Notes under the pieces: generated by a model
Told to the model about the DNA's origin: nothing
The model's input: the letters and a program-made list of their open reading frames with translations, nothing else
Databases searched by the model: none
Program-made: the position numbers and the translations under genes
Part shown: one piece after another, positions 13,101 through 20,971 of the stretch
Layout: each line of letters opens with the position of its first letter
Numbering within the stretch: the first letter of the stretch is position 1
Origin: Allonocardiopsis opalescens
GTDB lineage: Bacteria; Actinomycetota; Actinomycetes; Streptosporangiales; Streptosporangiaceae
Assembly (NCBI RefSeq): GCF_003002095.1
Contig: NZ_PVZC01000016.1
Location: 1 to 42,222, forward strand
DNA: 42,222 nucleotides
Direction of reading: 5' to 3'

Positions 13101-14104
13101 CCCTGGCCGTGCTTCACCCCGGTGCCGCCGGTCGCCGCGGTCGCGGTGATGGTGCCGGCGCCGTTGGGGCCCAGCGCCTCGCCCTCGCCCGCCAGCTGCG
13201 CCGCGCCGACCAGGGCGCCGGACCCTGCGCCACCCTTGGCGCCGGCGGCCGCGATGACCGCGATGCCGCTCGTCGCGCCGGTGCCGGTCAGGTCCACGTA
13301 CCGGGTGAGGTTGAGCAGGTTGTCGAGCGCGGCCCTGGTCTCGGGCCCGGTGATCCCGTCGACGAGCAGCCCGGCGTCGGCCTGGAAGGCGCGCACGGCG
13401 GTGTCGGTCTCCCCGCCCACCGACCCGTAGTCGCCGTCCGCGCCGAAGACCGGCAGCGGGTAGCCGGCCGCGATGAGGTCCTGCTGCAGCCGGGTGACGT
13501 CGATGCCGACGTCGCCGGGGCCGAGGATGCCGTCACCCGGCCAGTCGGCGGTGTCGCCGATCCTGACCCAGTCCAGGAACGCCGGACCTCGGCTCGCGCC
13601 GCCGGCGGTGAAGATCGCCGTGGTGTGGCTGCCCGACCGGCCGCTGGTCGCCTGATAATCGGCCGCGCCGCTGCTGAGGTAGTTCGTCCAGTAGAACCGG
13701 TAGGTGCTCGTGCTGCCGGTGGCGATCGCCTCAATGCGGATGGGCCGGTTGAACAGGTTGGCGGCCTGGGCGTTGTGGGAGACGCCGCCGAGGGTGAGCA
13801 CGCCGGTCTCGATCACGATCGTCGTGCCCGCGCCGAGGTTGATGCTCAGGTAGCCGCCGGTGGGGATGTAGGCGTAGGTCGCGAACGCCACCGAGGTGTT
13901 GCTGGTGGAGATCTGCCGCGACATCGACCCGACGGTGCCGGTGGCGCCGAGCCGGATGCACGGCCAGTCGGCGGTGTCGGGCCGCACCGCGTACATCGCC
14001 GGGCCGCTGATCGGGCTGAACCCGTTGCCGTGCAGCGTGCTGTTGGTCGTCGTCACCGCGACGCCGGGGCGGCCGTGGGTGGTGTTGACCCTGGTGAGCG
14101 CCAT
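10145..14104 (-). CDS. giant tail protein: hub, FN3 and receptor-binding fusion
   Basis: A 1319-residue fusion expected at the tail tip. In order: a beta-rich lectin-like N-terminus (1-195); a peptidoglycan-binding-like domain (about 198-263; VTRLQQDLIAAGY, ETDTAVRAFQADAGL, VDGITGPETRAAL); a Gly/Ser/Ala linker (265-390); a siphovirus Gp37-like tail-hub domain (about 396-762); two fibronectin type III-like domains (about 802-905 and 905-1005); about ten hexapeptide-like repeats (1029-1089; AITADKIEAGAVTAQ); and a beta-rich C-terminus likely to bind the receptor. The start at 14104 (MALTRVNTTHGR) overlaps the upstream stop as TAATG with AGGAGG before it. Hub and wall-binding parts are usually separate proteins. 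Confidence 0.82.
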   Translation of the reverse strand: MALTRVNTTHGRPGVAVTTTNSTLHGNGFSPISGPAMYAVRPDTADWPCIRLGATGTVGSMSRQISTSNTSVAFATYAYIPTGGYLSINLGAGTTIVIETGVLTLGGVSHNAQAANLFNRPIRIEAIATGSTSTYRFYWTNYLSSGAADYQATSGRSGSHTTAIFTAGGASRGPAFLDWVRIGDTADWPGDGILGPGDVGIDVTRLQQDLIAAGYPLPVFGADGDYGSVGGETDTAVRAFQADAGLLVDGITGPETRAALDNLLNLTRYVDLTGTGATSGIAVIAAAGAKGGAGSGALVGAAQLAGEGEALGPNGAGTITATAATGGTGVKHGQGEAELPGAALLGGSGTRAAAGSGTVPAPAAVAAAGTRATSGSGAIAAVATPAGVGDGDDTIPIDPQQPAYLDLRLVAYEPNGARMGVLPSPLSVEVAAPLNDTPSARVRYSTLAANASWLAQPVEVAVEVDPGSGTWFEPPNSRFLRIARSGDVTDQTGARDYQLPGYAWQLGKLPLYPPPDPSTLVDGKRPFLSATAGEILRTWIDEGHARGALAGLDTDFTTTHDSDGQPWDTVLTIYYAPGLDAGTALLNLAEQGVVDWCTQGRTLRVFNADSELAADLASGPAPVDLRLGRDVVEAPDEGTLEDAVSAVYLQGEAGFSLELDNPSADLPWGRWETYITQGGVSDTGTAILLAEAALERGGAERVQITRAVALYTARWLPWRDYAPGDYILAPGDGGTMAPLRIRQITLTRDQDGRVSGNLVLNDRLIEREIRMARRTRGIVGGATAGGGSGAQPAPDVPAGRTPAAPLGLVVDPQAYIDLDGTARGQITATWGAVTADVAGVALEVDGYELYARINLSGEPWYQLTATEADETTTTWSPLQTGEQYAFKVRAVATTGRKGEFSAVYAVTMPGDATPPPAPSTPVLSTRLGVIRADWDGLDHAGAPMPRDFAYVTVWMSDGTNPPVAVDQLRGAGGVVIVGAPYGEDRTIWFTATDTSGNESAESASGVIATQPLVDTDLIGEVIDGAHIVDGTLVAAEKIVAESITGALIQALAIQAGHIAANAITADKIEAGAVTAQAVAADAITGKIVTGSVIRTAVSGRRVVIDPAWLAEIRFYPSTSTNFSRIYSTDGAFPDEATMALETGENNAGTVRSRLTVAAGAILNRVNAIAGGDTVAQIDATEDYIELAHTSGPMIYGNAAGTRIGWNPPAGVRVETRYGDDGRIRTYGRYLDYVAAASDQAIFTGRQFFATVNSVTLSYGPTMDTAMAPVYGLVTSGGDSGRFFHHKMTEASQDSFTVAFANFTSGSNVSVWVNFWCFRV

Positions 14105-14994
14105 TACGCGTAGGCCCTCCTCGCCCGGATCGCAATGCTGCTGGCCGCGGTGGTGCCGACGGCGGTGGCGGACACGACGATCCGCCTGGTGTGGGCGTCG
14201 TCGCCGACGACCGTCGGGGTGAGCTGCAGCCAGCGCGACGCGGATCCGGGGCCGGACGCGTCGACCTGGCCGGTGATGTCGGTGCCCTCGTCGAGGTCCC
14301 AGGTGTCGGTGTCGACCATGGCGGCGCGCAGCCGGCCGCAGTCGAGCAGCAGCCGCTCGCCGGCGGCCAGGGTGCCGGGCCAGGTGACCGCGCCGCCCGT
14401 CGGCCCGTCGGCCACCGTGACGCCGGTGGCCGGCCCCGTGGCGCGGATCAGCGCGTCGGGGATCGGGGCGGTGGCGCCGGCCAGGGTGGTGACGATCTGC
14501 CCGCCGCCCTCGCCGTCGAGGTCCCCGGTCCAGGTGACGGGGTCGACGTCGCGCCACAGCGCCGAGGGGATGCGCAGCAGCACGCGGAGCTGGGCGGCGT
14601 GCGCGGCGACCTGGGCGTCGCCGAGGTATTCGGGCTGGATCTCGGCGATGCTCTTGGCGTCGGCCTGCAGCACCCGCGATCCGATGGTGTGGCGCAGGTC
14701 CAGCAGCCGGTGGCGCACTCCCAGGACCGCCGACAGCGCGTCGAGGTTGGCCTCCAGTTGCGGCTCGCCGCCGTGCACGCCCTCGGGGGTGAGGTCGCGC
14801 ACCAGCAGCGTCATGCCCAGCACGGTCACCGCGGCGTCCTCACCCACCACCGGCAGCTCGCCGGACCTTCCCGGCACGGTCACCTCGATGTTGCGGGTGC
14901 CGGGCAGCGGGCGGCGCGGGCTGCCGGTGGCCAGGATGCGCCAGCAGCCGGCCGGGTGGTCCAGCGGGACGGAGTCGATGCTGTAGGTCGACAC
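14104..14994 (-). CDS. distal tail protein (Dit-like) / minor tail protein
   Basis: A 296-residue protein placed between the tape measure and the tail hub, where siphoviruses encode the distal tail protein that joins tube to tip. The N-terminal half (to about residue 155) has the Dit-like beta pattern with RNIEVTVPGRSGELPVV and a loop plus strand pattern ending near LRVLLRIPSALWRDV; the C-terminal half is a separate beta-rich, galectin-like unit. GTG start at 14994 is one base after the tape measure stop, with GGGGGAG upstream. Confidence 0.75.
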   Translation of the reverse strand: MSTYSIDSVPLDHPAGCWRILATGSPRRPLPGTRNIEVTVPGRSGELPVVGEDAAVTVLGMTLLVRDLTPEGVHGGEPQLEANLDALSAVLGVRHRLLDLRHTIGSRVLQADAKSIAEIQPEYLGDAQVAAHAAQLRVLLRIPSALWRDVDPVTWTGDLDGEGGGQIVTTLAGATAPIPDALIRATGPATGVTVADGPTGGAVTWPGTLAAGERLLLDCGRLRAAMVDTDTWDLDEGTDITGQVDASGPGSASRWLQLTPTVVGDDAHTRRIVVSATAVGTTAASSIAIRARRAYA

Positions 14995-14995
14995 C

Positions 14996-17488
14996 TCAGA
15001 ACTCCCCCAGGCTGCTGGCGTACTGCAGGCCGCGATTCACCGTGGTGGAGGTGGGTTCGGCCTGCGGGTACTGGTTGTGCACGTTGACGACGACGCCTGA
15101 GCCGCCGGGCTCGTCGTCCTCGTCGTCGCCGCGGGCGGCGTCGGCGGCGCGGCGCATGGTCGCGTCCGCCGCCCGGCCGGCGCCGAAGGGGTCGAACATC
15201 GAGTCCGACAGCTGGTTCATCTGCCGGTGCAGGGTTCCGGCGCCGCGTGCGATGCCCAGGGCGATGCCGGCCGGGATCATCCGGCCGACCCGGTCGGCGA
15301 ACTCCCGGCTGGGCGAGGCGATGCCGAGCGCGCCCATCGCCGCATCGAGGGCCTGCTGGGCGATCCCGCGCAGGCTCGCGAACAGGGAGCCGGCCGCGCC
15401 GGTCACGCCGCGGATCACGCCGCTGATGATGTCGCGGCCGATCTGCACGAACCGCCCGACGATCCCGCGCACGGTCGATACCGCGGTGTTGAAGGCCGAG
15501 GTGATCGATCCGCGAATGGAGTTCCAGGCCGAGGAGGTGATCGACCGCAGGGTCGACCAGGCTCCCGAGATCAGCGACCGCACGGCCGAGACGGCCGAGG
15601 ACACGCCGGACCGGATCGCCGACCAGGCGCCCGAGACGAGCGACCGCACCGACGACCAGGCCGCCGACGTCGTCGAGGTCACCCAGGACCAGACGGCGCC
15701 GATGATCGTCTGCACCATCTGCACGTGGTGCTGCACGACCGCGACGACCAGCGCTATCGCGGTGGTCACCATGTCGACCAGCAACGACCAAGCTGCCGAG
15801 GTGGTCGAGGTGATCCACGACCAGACCGCCGAGACCACGGCCTGCACCATCGCGATGTGGTGCTGGACAGCGGACACGATCGCCGACCAAGCAGCCTGCA
15901 GCCACGCCACGATCGCCGACCAGGCTGCCGAGGTGACCGACTGCACCCAGGACCAGGCCGCGGAGATCGCGGCGACGATTTCGTCCCAGTACAGGATGAT
16001 CAGGGCGACGAGGGCGACAACGGCCGCGATGATCCACCCGATCGGGCCCAGGCCGATCAGCCAGGCGGCGGCCATCCGCGCGGCCTGGATCAGCGCCTGG
16101 GCGCCCATCAGCACCCAGGCGGCGACGAAGCGGGCGGCGGTGGCGACCATGCTCGCGGTGGCGCGGGCGGCGGCGGCGATCATGCGGCCGGTGGCGGCGG
16201 TGACCGCGACGGCGGCGCGTCCGGCGGCCGCGCCCCAGGCGGCGAACGCGGTGGCGCCGGTGCGCACCGCGCTGATCGCGCCGGGGATGCCGCGGGCGAT
16301 GCCGATGATGGCGCGTGTCGCGGTGGTGGCGATCCCGGCCAGGGCCGCCAGCCGGGAGGCGACCGGCCCGAGCACGATGGACCAGGCCAAGAACTGGGTG
16401 ACGGAAGACTGCACGCCGGGCGGCAGGGCCTGGAAGGCGGCGGCGATAGTGCCGATGACGGCCGCGACGCCGGGGAGGATGGACAGCAGGTCGGCGGCGA
16501 CCTGCCGCAGCAGGGAGAAGGTCTGTGCCAGCTGCTGCTGGCCCTCGGCGCTCTGCGCCCAGGTGGCGAAGCGGGCGGTGAGGGATTCGATCGTGTCGAG
16601 CAGCCCCTGGCCGTCGGCGTGCGCGGCGCCGAAGACGCCGGCCAACCCGGTGCCGAGGTTGACGGCGATCGCCCACAGCTGGCCCAGCACCACCACGGAG
16701 CGCTCGACGAAGCCGTTCATCGCGGCGATGCCCTCGGCGCTGGTCAGCCAGGCGGCGGCCGCGGACAGGCCGCCGGCCGCCCACTGGTTGAACATCGTGA
16801 CGAGCGGCAGGCCGGCGACGCTGAGCTGCATCAGGACGGTGATCAGCGGCCCGACCACGGCGGAGAAACTGTCGAGGGCGGATCGGGTACCGCTGAAGAC
16901 CTGTTCGAGCTGGCCCCGGAACAGGGGCGTGCTCATCGCGTCGATGGCTGATCGGGCCAGGGCGTTGATGCCTGCGGCGACGCTGGTCATGCCGCGGCGC
17001 AGGGTGGGCATCGCCCCGGTGGCCAGCCGCGACAGCTCATCGCCCAGGCCAGCGAACAGGCGCTGCTGCACCGCGCGCTGGATCGGGGCGAACCGCTCGC
17101 GGATACCGGCCCAGCTGCGCACGAACCGCTGCGCCGAGGGCGCGAGGCGATCCAGCGCCTCCTGGAGGGCGGCGGCGTCGCCGTCGGCCACGGCGGCCAT
17201 GGCGTCGCCCATACCGCTCAACCCGACCGCCACGGTGGCGGCCGCGGCCGTGGTCATGGCCAGCGCGGCCGGGACCGCCAGCACCGCGCCCGCCGCCGGG
17301 CCGGCCGCCGAGGCGAGCTGCACAAGCCCGGCGGCGGCGGTGGCCAACGTGGTGACGCGGCCGACGGTCTCCAGCCGACCCAGGCGGCCGATGAGGTTGT
17401 CCACGCCGCGCGCTGCGCGCCGGACTCCGGAGTCGAAGCGCTTGGAGTCCAGGCCGAGCCGGACCAGGAGGGAGGCGACCGTGGCCAC
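14996..17488 (-). CDS. tape measure protein
   Basis: An 830-residue, Ala-rich, mostly helical protein that sets tail length (about 1.5 angstrom per residue would give roughly 120 nm). Hydrophobic segments occur near 50-100 and 483-505. Residues about 505-660 consist of irregular Trp-containing repeats (SAAWSWV, SAAWSAI, SAVWSWI), typical of tape measures. The C-terminus has the common GIASPSREFADRVGRMIPAGIA motif near residue 720. GTG start at 17488 with GAGGGGGTGA upstream. Position after the two chaperone genes confirms the assignment. Confidence 0.92.
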   Translation of the reverse strand: MATVASLLVRLGLDSKRFDSGVRRAARGVDNLIGRLGRLETVGRVTTLATAAAGLVQLASAAGPAAGAVLAVPAALAMTTAAAATVAVGLSGMGDAMAAVADGDAAALQEALDRLAPSAQRFVRSWAGIRERFAPIQRAVQQRLFAGLGDELSRLATGAMPTLRRGMTSVAAGINALARSAIDAMSTPLFRGQLEQVFSGTRSALDSFSAVVGPLITVLMQLSVAGLPLVTMFNQWAAGGLSAAAAWLTSAEGIAAMNGFVERSVVVLGQLWAIAVNLGTGLAGVFGAAHADGQGLLDTIESLTARFATWAQSAEGQQQLAQTFSLLRQVAADLLSILPGVAAVIGTIAAAFQALPPGVQSSVTQFLAWSIVLGPVASRLAALAGIATTATRAIIGIARGIPGAISAVRTGATAFAAWGAAAGRAAVAVTAATGRMIAAAARATASMVATAARFVAAWVLMGAQALIQAARMAAAWLIGLGPIGWIIAAVVALVALIILYWDEIVAAISAAWSWVQSVTSAAWSAIVAWLQAAWSAIVSAVQHHIAMVQAVVSAVWSWITSTTSAAWSLLVDMVTTAIALVVAVVQHHVQMVQTIIGAVWSWVTSTTSAAWSSVRSLVSGAWSAIRSGVSSAVSAVRSLISGAWSTLRSITSSAWNSIRGSITSAFNTAVSTVRGIVGRFVQIGRDIISGVIRGVTGAAGSLFASLRGIAQQALDAAMGALGIASPSREFADRVGRMIPAGIALGIARGAGTLHRQMNQLSDSMFDPFGAGRAADATMRRAADAARGDDEDDEPGGSGVVVNVHNQYPQAEPTSTTVNRGLQYASSLGEF

Positions 17489-17509
17489 GACGTCACCCCC
17501 TCGGGTCGG

Positions 17510-17860
17510 TTATTCAGGTGTGTCGGGCGCGTCGATGGTGGTGCCGCCCATCGCCTCGTGCGCGGAGCGGAGCGCGGCCCACATGTCCTCGTCGGACTGG
17601 TAGTCGTCCCACTTCGGGACCAGGTCCGAGGGGTTGATCAGGGGGGCGCCCTTCTTGCGGTTCACGTTGTAGATCGCCGCGACGATCTGGGCGGCGGCCA
17701 CGTCGATGCGCTTGCCGCCCAGCGGGCCGGCCACCTTCTCATAAACGGCCCACTCGGTCAGCTCCCGGGAGCTGGTCTCCTCCAGCAGCTTCTCGACCGA
17801 GGAGGATCCGAGGTGGCCGGCCAGGCGGAAATAGAACTGCCGCTCTGGCCGGCGCCTCAT
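17510..17860 (-). CDS. tail assembly chaperone, downstream (T) reading frame
   Basis: A 116-residue frame (MRRRPERQFYFRLAGHLG) in -1 relation to the preceding chaperone gene. It may be reached by a programmed frameshift at 17860-17866, giving a fusion of about 250 residues, as in lambda G/GT, or translated alone from the ATG at 17860, which overlaps the stop as ATGA. The C-terminal part (PLINPSDLVPKWDDY) is acidic. It sits directly before the tape measure, which these chaperones coat before tail polymerisation. Confidence 0.8.
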   Translation of the reverse strand: MRRRPERQFYFRLAGHLGSSSVEKLLEETSSRELTEWAVYEKVAGPLGGKRIDVAAAQIVAAIYNVNRKKGAPLINPSDLVPKWDDYQSDEDMWAALRSAHEAMGGTTIDAPDTPE

Positions 17861-18261
17861 TCCCCCAGGAGTTCGTCTACGTCCTCGTCGGTGATGCCGC
17901 TGAGCTTCTGGCACGCCTGGAACACGCGGTCGAGGACGGCGGCGTTCTTGCGGCCCAGGGCGGCGGTGTCGGCGGTGCTGAACAGCTGCTGGCCCTGCTC
18001 GTTGATGGCGCACTTGGCGACGAGCTTGGCGCGGATGTTCTCCAGCCGCAGCTTCTTGCCGTTGCCCGCGATGCCCGCCTCGAAGGCGTCGCGCTCGGTG
18101 CCGGACAGGGACCTGATCTTGACGCGGCCGCCCCACTCCGGGACGTCGACGTAGTCGGTCAGCGCGTCGCGGGCGCTCAGGATCTGGTCACGGCCCAGCA
18201 CGCCGCCGGTCAGCGGCACCTCGGCCACGGGCTCGATGTCGTCCTTCTTCGTGCCGAACAT
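17857..18261 (-). CDS. tail assembly chaperone, upstream (G) reading frame
   Basis: A 134-residue protein, functionally like lambda gpG. Start at 18261 (MFGTKKDDIEPV), five bases after an AGGAG; the in-frame ATG at 18273 lies before this ribosome site. Helical core with the pattern KIRSLSGTERDAFEAGI and RLENIRAKLVAKC that is common in actinophage chaperones, and an acidic C-terminus (DEDVDELLGE) at the frameshift site. Confidence 0.8.
   Translation of the reverse strand: MFGTKKDDIEPVAEVPLTGGVLGRDQILSARDALTDYVDVPEWGGRVKIRSLSGTERDAFEAGIAGNGKKLRLENIRAKLVAKCAINEQGQQLFSTADTAALGRKNAAVLDRVFQACQKLSGITDEDVDELLGE
17860..17866 (-). promoter_or_regulatory. candidate -1 ribosomal frameshift site
   Basis: On the - strand the end of the upstream chaperone reads CTG GGG GAA TGA. 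The heptamer G-GGG-GAA allows P-site GGG to re-pair perfectly one base back and GAA to slip to GGA, entering the frame of the 17510-17860 gene just before the stop. This is the conserved place for the tail-chaperone frameshift of long-tailed phages. Confidence 0.6.
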
Positions 18262-18313
18262 GGCTCTCCTCATCTGGTGTGCGCCGCCGCGCTAGCCGCG
18301 GCGGCCGGGATGG

Positions 18314-18730
18314 TCAGGGGGCGGGGGTGATGGTGGGGCGGCCGGTGACCTGCCAGGTGATGGTCCCGGCCATCTGGCCGTCTACGGGCATCTCGCGCTC
18401 GAAGCCGGTCATGATCGCGCTGAACTCCCAGACCTCGCCGACCGGGCTCTCCATCTGGTAGGTGCGGGCGTCGTCGTCTTCGAGGTCGGCGACCAGGAGG
18501 TCGTGCTTGTCGGGGTCGTAGTGCACCTCGACTGAGACTTCGCCCCCGTTGATCAGACCGCCGATGAACTCCCGGTAGCGGGTCGGGGAATCGTGTGCGG
18601 TGACGTCGTAGGTGTCGCGCTCCGGCGACGGCCCGCTGAAGGTGCCGACGTTGCCGATCGCGGTGAAGATCTCCGGCGACCCGCCGTCGCCGCGGCGCAG
18701 CTCGGTGCCGAAGGCGTCGCGTCCTGCCAT
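18314..18730 (-). CDS. major tail tube protein
   Basis: A 138-residue protein predicted to stack as hexameric rings into the tail tube. Beta-rich, with the typical tube-protein elements SPEIFTAIGNVGTFSGPS, TYDVTAHDSPTRYREFIGGL, a GGEVSVEVHYDP strand, and EVWEFSAIMTGFE. ATG at 18730 with GAGGAG upstream. It lies between the tail completion gene and the chaperones, the normal order. Confidence 0.88.
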   Translation of the reverse strand: MAGRDAFGTELRRGDGGSPEIFTAIGNVGTFSGPSPERDTYDVTAHDSPTRYREFIGGLINGGEVSVEVHYDPDKHDLLVADLEDDDARTYQMESPVGEVWEFSAIMTGFEREMPVDGQMAGTITWQVTGRPTITPAP

Positions 18731-18732
18731 GG

Positions 18733-19134
18733 TTACTCCTCTGTGCTGAGCCACACCCGGTAGCGCACCGGGCAGTGGCGGATGGTGGGGTCGGGGTCGC
18801 GCACCAGGCGCGACCACTCCCGGAAGACCGTGACGTCCTGGAAGCCGTCGACCGCCAGGGGCCGGCGGTCCAGGAGCCGGTCGAGGTGGGCCAGGATCGT
18901 CGCTGTCTCGGCGTAGCCGCGGTACTTCGACCACACGTGCAGGGTGAGCGCGACGGTGAGCCCCTGGTTGTCGTGGGTGTCGTCGGGCTCCTCGACCACC
19001 TCGCCGACCGCGACGTGCGGGTAGGGCGCGGGCTCGGGCACGTTGTCGTACACGCCGCACATCGCGGTCAGCTCGGGGTCGGCGCGCAGCCGGGTGATGA
19101 CGGCGACCTGCAGCGGCCACGCGGCGGTCGCCAT
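18733..19134 (-). CDS. tail terminator / DUF3168-like tail completion protein
   Basis: A 133-residue protein. The N-terminal helix and LRADPELTAMCGVYDNVPEPAPYPHVAVGE segment followed by strands with LTLHVWSKYRGYAET match the pattern of DUF3168/gpU-like proteins, which cap the tail tube at the head-proximal end. ATG start at 19134. It ends two bases before the tail tube start. Confidence 0.78.
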   Translation of the reverse strand: MATAAWPLQVAVITRLRADPELTAMCGVYDNVPEPAPYPHVAVGEVVEEPDDTHDNQGLTVALTLHVWSKYRGYAETATILAHLDRLLDRRPLAVDGFQDVTVFREWSRLVRDPDPTIRHCPVRYRVWLSTEE

Positions 19135-19135
19135 C

Positions 19136-19507
19136 TCAGCCGATCCGCTTCTCGATGCCCTCGCGCACCCAGCCGCGCACCTGCCGGTTGGCGGCGGAGG
19201 CGTTGGGATACATGAACGGCTGCGCCGCCATCTTGCTGGTGCCGAACTCCACGAACTGGCCGTAGTACTCCTCGTCCTCCCACACACCGACCTCGGCGTC
19301 AGCGGTGGACCCCGAGCCGCGCACCCGCTTCTCCAGGGCGGACCCGAGGTCGCCGGTGTCGATGGGCACATCACGCACCGCGCCCTCGTAGGCGGCGTCC
19401 GCCCACTTCTCGGCGACCTCCTCCTGCACCTCGTGCATGTCGGTGGTCATCCGAGCGAAGACCCGGCGCAGCGCCTGGGCGCCGACGACGCGCACCCGCA
19501 CCGCCAT
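19136..19507 (-). CDS. HK97 gp10-like head-tail joining protein
   Basis: A 123-residue protein with the family pattern VPIDTGDLGSALEKR, then YGQFVEFGTSKMAAQPFMYP in the C-terminal half. HK97 gp10-like proteins take part in head-tail joining. ATG start at 19507 shares its A with the stop of the preceding gene (TGATG). Confidence 0.85.
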   Translation of the reverse strand: MAVRVRVVGAQALRRVFARMTTDMHEVQEEVAEKWADAAYEGAVRDVPIDTGDLGSALEKRVRGSGSTADAEVGVWEDEEYYGQFVEFGTSKMAAQPFMYPNASAANRQVRGWVREGIEKRIG

Positions 19508-19839
19508 CAGCGCGCCACCCGCAACACGGCGACCTCGGCGTCAGTGGCGACGTCGTAGGTGATGGAGGCCCGGCCGGTCGAGGGCGAGCGATAGACGGTG
19601 TCCATCGGCACGGCCGCGACGTCCCCGGCCGCGACGGTGAGCGCGACGTCGGCGATGGGGATGCCACGCACGGTGCGGGGCGTGGCGATCGTGGCGGTGA
19701 GCGAGCCCGCGCCGATGTTGCGCACCAGGAGCAGCAGGCCCCCGCCGACGGGCGCCTCGTCCCCGCCGCCGGCGGCCGCGCCCCACACGATCTCGGCGAG
19801 CCCGGCCACCGGCACGGACTGGGCGGCGATGATCGCCAT
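19507..19839 (-). CDS. head-tail region structural protein, unknown
   Basis: A 110-residue beta-rich protein made almost entirely of short alternating hydrophobic strands (LLLLVRNIGAGSLTATI, ALTVAAGDVAAVPM). There are no signal or membrane segments despite the hydrophobicity. Its place among connector genes suggests a decoration or head-completion protein; proteins of this type occur at the same place in actinophages. Overlaps the gp10-like gene by one base. Confidence 0.65.
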   Translation of the reverse strand: MAIIAAQSVPVAGLAEIVWGAAAGGGDEAPVGGGLLLLVRNIGAGSLTATIATPRTVRGIPIADVALTVAAGDVAAVPMDTVYRSPSTGRASITYDVATDAEVAVLRVAR

Positions 19840-19845
19840 GGTCGG

Positions 19846-20022
19846 TCACTCCTTCGGTTCGGCGTCGAGCACGTCGGCGGCTTGGCGCAGCGCGTCGGCG
19901 AGCTGCGGCCCGATCGGGTCGGTGAGGTCGACGGTCAGCGTGCCGAGGCGGCTGCTGCTCGCGCCGACGGTGAGGGTGATGTCGAGGTCGGCGCACACCG
20001 GCGGCGCCGGGATGATGGCCAT
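19846..20022 (-). CDS. 58-aa small protein in the connector operon
   Basis: The frame from ATG 20022 to TGA 19846 encodes 58 residues (MAIIPAPPVCADLDITLTVG at the start, ending QAADVLDAEPKE). It fills the gap between two genes exactly: its start overlaps the upstream stop as TGATG and it ends six bases before the next ATG. Strand-rich N-terminal half and a C-terminal helix. It shares the MAII start with its neighbour. Function unknown. Confidence 0.65.
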   Translation of the reverse strand: MAIIPAPPVCADLDITLTVGASSSRLGTLTVDLTDPIGPQLADALRQAADVLDAEPKE

Positions 20023-20369
20023 CAGGCGGCTCCTTCGGCTTGGCGGGATGTGCAGTCGGCACGCAGGTAGGTGCCGGGCTCCGAGGGCTCGAACGCCGCG
20101 GTCACCAGGTCGACCTCCGTCACGCCCGCGCGGCGCAGCTCGTCGCCGCGCCGCACGTCGGCGCCCGGCAGGAAGTACCAGACCGCGGCCAGGCGGGCGC
20201 CGTCCTGGTCGCCGACCTCACGCTGCACAGACGTCGGCTGGGCGCGGCGCCCGCGCACGGTGGCGACCTGGGCCCAGGTGCGGGTCTGGCCGCCCCCGCC
20301 GTCATCGGCCAGGACGGGCCGCCAGACCTGGACGGGGGTGCGTAGCAGCCGCCCGACCCGCGCCCTCAC
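20022..20369 (-). CDS. head closure / head-tail adaptor protein
   Basis: A 115-residue small beta-barrel-like protein with GRLLRTPVQVWRP, then TWAQVATVRGRRAQPT, LAAVWYFLPGADVRRGDEL and a C-terminal YLRADCTSR. The layout resembles head closure proteins (gp7/SPP1 gp16 type) that seal the connector. GTG start at 20369 overlaps the upstream stop as GTGA. Confidence 0.7.
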   Translation of the reverse strand: MRARVGRLLRTPVQVWRPVLADDGGGGQTRTWAQVATVRGRRAQPTSVQREVGDQDGARLAAVWYFLPGADVRRGDELRRAGVTEVDLVTAAFEPSEPGTYLRADCTSRQAEGAA

Positions 20370-20959
20370 CGGGTCCTCACCACCGCGGCGCCGCCGCCGA
20401 ACCGGCTGGCGAGGCGGCCGCGGAGGTAGTCGGGCAGCTCCATCTCGGTGATGAGCCCGGTGTCTCCGTAGGTGACGGCGTAGTCGCCGATGCGCTCCTG
20501 GCGGATGTCGGCGGCGGCCAGGCCCTCGCCGTCGGGCTCGGCCCGCTGGGCCACCAGGCAGGCGGCGGCGATGCGGCACACCAGGTCGACGATGTCGGCG
20601 GGCACCACGGGCAGGCCGTGGGTGTAGGTGACCTCCACGTCGGAGGGCTCGGTGCAGCCCTGCCAGCCGCCCCACCGCCACAGCGAGGCGCTGGAGCGGC
20701 GCAGCCGCCAGTCGTCGACGGCCGCCCCGTCGATCAGTACCGACGCCACCGCGGTGATGGGCGGCCCCGGCAGCCGCAGCCGGTGGTCGGGGCCGCCGTC
20801 CAGGGTGATGGTGGAGGTGGTCTGGCTGATCGGGCACCCGGCTGCCTCCCGCACCGCCGCTGAGGCGGTGGCCAGGTACACCTCCAGCAGCGGCTCCTCC
20901 TCGGTCGTGACGGTCAGGCCGCGGGCGGTGCAGTCGGCCACGGTGGCCAGCGGGTCCAC
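20366..20959 (-). CDS. head-tail connector (gp6-like adaptor)
   Basis: A 197-residue protein. The N-terminal helix pattern (VADCTARGLTVTTEEEPLLEVYLATASAAVREAAG in outline) and a middle beta part followed by IVDLVCRIAAACLVAQ are typical of the HK97 gp6/SPP1 gp15-like adaptor that binds under the portal. GTG start at 20959 with AAGGGGG upstream. It follows the capsid genes and precedes the head closure protein. Confidence 0.75.
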   Translation of the reverse strand: MDPLATVADCTARGLTVTTEEEPLLEVYLATASAAVREAAGCPISQTTSTITLDGGPDHRLRLPGPPITAVASVLIDGAAVDDWRLRRSSASLWRWGGWQGCTEPSDVEVTYTHGLPVVPADIVDLVCRIAAACLVAQRAEPDGEGLAAADIRQERIGDYAVTYGDTGLITEMELPDYLRGRLASRFGGGAAVVRTR

Positions 20960-20971
20960 GACGCGGCCCCC

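Noticed and set aside
11732-14113. Long + strand frame (793 codons) opposite the tail hub gene
   Set aside because: Low-complexity shadow; the - strand frame has clear tail-hub, FN3 and hexapeptide segments.
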